This document shows, one piece after another, positions 61,301-64,000 of a stretch of 64,000 bases of DNA (the stretch's first letter is position 1; every line of letters begins with the position of its first letter). The position numbers were made by a program, and so were the translations under genes. The notes beneath the pieces were generated by a model, which searched no databases, was not told the origin of the DNA, and saw only the letters and a list, made by a program, of their open reading frames with translations. Origin of the DNA: Climacium dendroides (Eukaryota > Streptophyta > Bryopsida > Hypnales > Climaciaceae); NCBI GenBank assembly GCA_950106755.1, contig OX467083.1, positions 33,909,029 to 33,973,028 on the forward strand, given 5' to 3'.

Positions 61301-62460
61301 CTTGCACAAAATCTTGAATAGAAAAATCATAATCAATCATTTTCAAAATCATATTTTAAATGCTAAAACTAGACTTCACAAAGAATTTTTCAAAAATACA
61401 AACTACAAAATTAGATTATGTCCAATAATTGCAAAGTAGGCCAAATCATCCAGCCAATACCAACCTTGCCGATGCTTTGTAGGTTCTTAATAACTTGGCT
61501 TGCTTTGCAATCACCTAGTCCATTATGGGCAAGCTAAAATAAGGTGAAAATGAGAATCAAAAGTAACCTTGGAACAAGAGGTATCGACAAAACCCATCCG
61601 GGTAAACAACATGCATGTCTATATAAGGTTGGAACTAAATTTTGGGGAGGTGAAACGTCCTTGAAATATTTTTCAGTAAATTTTCCTTGAAAGGCAAATG
61701 GAATTGACATCTAACCCAAGTCATTTCATAATTTTTGAAGCTTTGTGAAATTAGTTATACATTTTTGAAGTTGAAAAAAAGTGGTCAATAGTGGTCATCG
61801 AAAGCAACCACCTCCTGAAATGTGCAGTGTTGGTACATTGAAGAAAGCAAAATGTACCTCTTAGTCAAGTTCGCTTTTAATGCGCAGTTGGAGTTCGAGC
61901 CTCCTACCTTGTGTTGTGTTGTATGGAATTGAAGGAGCTCGCTCTTGAGAGCTGCTGCCAGGCCTCGTTGAGCGCCGCATCAGTTTGTTAATGTATACGC
62001 ACTGGCCCCTTACCATTGCCCCGTACCAATTGATACTCAGGACCATTACTAACTGAGAATAGTGAGTTAATAAACATGGATTGCAGAAGAGGCAAAACGA
62101 GACATGAAAATCTGTGCGATGTCAATCAGAACAGATTCACTCTGAAATCTGAATATTCAAAGGGCAATTGCAGTTAATTAACCCATTAAGGACTGGTCGA
62201 CCACTTCCTGGTCAAAATTGACCCTTTTTTTTGAACCTGGAGTTTATTCAAAGAGAACTGAGAACAAATGGCAGAAAGGCGAAGGCAGAGGCCTGGAGAG
62301 AAATAACATGTCCAACACCTAGGAAGCTACAAAGAATGCTACTTTACACAAAGGACTCACATGTGGGTTTCTTTAAGTGCCTAGTCATGACTCTATCTTG
62401 CATTAGGAAAAATTTCAGGCCTGAAAAGGCCACCAGTTTTTTATTTTCGGCACCCTGTAC
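61301..62460. other. Intergenic DNA with one dispersed repeat
   Basis: Positions 61637-61860 hold copy 3 of the GGGGAGGTGAAAC repeat. Positions 61861-62460 are less AT-rich, with a + frame of about 77 codons before the poly(A) tract at 62464, but no recognisable domain. Confidence 0.5.
61637..61860 (+). repeat. Dispersed GGGGAGGTGAAAC repeat, copy 3
   Basis: Very similar to 28493-28740, starting TTTTGGGGAGGTGAAACGTC and sharing TGAAATATTTTTCAGTAAAT. A following ATTGAAGAAAGCAAAATG.ACCT block is shared with 43440-43480. Confidence 0.75.
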
Positions 62461-62463
62461 AAG

Positions 62464-62587
<124 letters not shown>

Positions 62588-62589
62588 CA

Positions 62590-63230
62590 AATTAGGGATA
62601 CAAACTAGGGCTTTTTTGGGACTTGTCTAGTGTTCCCCTTGTTGTCCTCACTATAGAAGCCAATTTTTGGAGGGACGAAGCTAGAGAGGTTAGATTTTTG
62701 ATAGTCTAGCGAAATTTTGCCAAAAGAAGAAGCCCTAGTACAAACCTCGCAACCTCTTTGAGGCCTAAATTTTTCCTAATGTCTAAATCCAAAGAAATCG
62801 GTGCAAAGCCAAGTGCTTTCAAATTTGCAGTGGAATTTGTGGGATTTGGCTGAAATCTTGTTGTAAAGTCAGGAGGTCCGCAACCAAGCCATCATGCCAT
62901 GGTCAAGGGTAGCATCCCAGATCAATTGCTCTAATTTGCCCTCGAACTAAGCATCTTGGCTAAAGACCTATGCATTCCTCCCCAACCAGCTAAAATTGAC
63001 TCTTTTTCATTGGTAGCTAGAGTTTTAGAATGAATTTGGATATGGACAAAAGGGGACGAGTGTAGGGGATCATTAGAGAAATTCTGAGCCCTCCACAGTG
63101 ACCAAACCAGTCTATTAACTGTCCTGGAATTAGTAGGGGCATATAGGTACAGTGCATGGTCAGAGTGTGTGAACTTCGCCAAAGATGTCAAGACTCAAGT
63201 AATGAGAGTGTAGTGGAAACCTGTATAATA
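62590..63230 (-). other. Unidentified less AT-rich segment
   Basis: The minus strand has an 86-codon frame at 62931-63191 containing NRLVWSLWRAQNF. Coding-like stretches with stops continue toward 62650. It may be the end of a decayed retroelement or gene. No family can be named with confidence. Confidence 0.3.
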
Positions 63231-63498
63231 ATCAAGTACTTCAGTTTCTATTAATCCGATTAATTGACGAATTAATCAATTTTACTAAGCATAAGCAAAG
63301 GGAAGTGAACTTTGAAGCTTGATGTCAAAGTAATTGGAGATCATTCAGATATTCCAATTAGCTCCTATTATCAAATAGATGAGGATATTACTAAATGAGG
63401 AGAGAAGTTATTTATACAAGTGGTATAGTAGTAGGTAAAACAATGCACGTGGGATATGTAAATTAAGATTAAGAAGAGTACAACCACCCATAGTTAAG

Positions 63499-63894
63499 TC
63501 AAAAGCTGAAATTGTATTCAAAGTTGAATTTCAGACCCCATTTAGGCATAATAGAATGATTTTTTTCAAAAAACTTTAAACCAAATAAATTTAAAGAATA
63601 AAACTAAAATTCATCTCCAAAAATCCGTTTGAAGTTTAGAGTCTTCAATAAAAAGTTATGGACAAAATTTGGAGAGGGTGTTTGAAAATGTCAAAGAAAA
63701 TTTTCCTTTCAACCTCTTTTAGAATTTTGTCTATAACTTTTAATTGAAGAATTTAAAACTCAAATGGATTTTTGGAGATGAAAACTATTTTGATTCTACA
63801 ACTTTATTTAGTTAAAAGTTTTTTGAAAAAAATCAATTTTTTATGCTTCAATGGGGTTTGAAATTCGACTTTGAACATAATTCTTGCATTTGAC
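63499..63894. repeat. Long hairpin, about 396 bp inverted repeat with almost no spacer
   Basis: The left arm (63499-63690) and right arm (about 63700-63894) are inverted copies with roughly 80-85% match by eye. Paired blocks include TTCAAAGTTGAATTTCAGAC with GTTTGAAATTCGACTTTGAA, CTCCAAAAATCC with GGATTTTTGGAG, and AAAAGTTATGGACAAAATTT with AATTTTGTCTATAACTTTT. The two arms meet at about 63697. A transcript through it would fold into one long stem. It may be a foldback MITE or a young small-RNA hairpin locus. Confidence 0.85.
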
Positions 63895-64000
63895 AATGAG
63901 TGATCTATCTTCTAAATATCCCATATCCTTTGACGATTCACCATGGACAATTGATTTTCTATAAAAACAAACTCTTCACCAGCCTTCTAGCCAAATGTTA

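Overview
The window looks like nuclear DNA from a land plant. The evidence is spliced genes with GT-AG introns, a plant-type RID3/IPI3 WD40 gene, a JASON-family gene, a CYP703-type cytochrome P450, a nuclear tRNA-Thr, and AT-rich intergenic DNA full of transposon relics. GC-rich exons in very AT-rich surroundings, a CYP703 only moderately like the angiosperm one, and a 15-PGDH-like SDR suggest a bryophyte or other non-seed plant. That placement is inference.

Genes lie mainly in three patches. At 0.9-17.1 kb there is a CYP703-type P450 on + (939-3059) with an in-frame internal deletion and a run-on C-terminus. Next is an apparently intact eight-exon RID3/IPI3-like WD40 gene on - (7625-11220), with a possible frameshifted small reading frame facing away from it. 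Last is a seven-exon SDR relic on - (14820-17088) with two frameshifts and a lost splice donor. At 25.9-26.5 kb there is an intact tRNA-Thr(UGU) and a 132-codon open frame of unknown nature. At 49.0-52.8 kb there is a JASON-like gene on +, preceded by a GC-rich leader with a long upstream frame whose stop overlaps the start codon.

The rest is repeats. Most notable is a family of short non-autonomous DNA elements ending in TTAA-CCC(C/T)TAAA, which fits TTAA-targeting piggyBac-like transposons. It has full-length or near-full-length copies at 13.35, 14.28, 36.89, 40.15, 46.11 and 59.10 kb plus relics. One copy sits inside a LINE (34.3-39.2 kb) and closing it at TTAA restores the LINE frame. Two ~190 bp CACTA-type MITEs keep 3-bp target duplications. 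Two ATGC...GCAT MITEs keep 4-bp target duplications, one with an empty-site relative in the window. There are several TIR elements, a 1.5 kb element with ~480 bp inverted arms, a ~396 bp near-perfect hairpin at the right edge, and simple or tandem repeats.

The protein genes do not form a pathway or cluster; each is placed independently. CYP703 belongs to spore/pollen-wall lipid hydroxylation, RID3/IPI3 to ribosome biogenesis, JASON to meiotic spindle organisation and SDR to NAD(P)-dependent oxidoreduction. I saw no defence system, virus or operon-like system. The most novel content is the transposon biology and the antisense SDR fragment upstream of the SDR relic.
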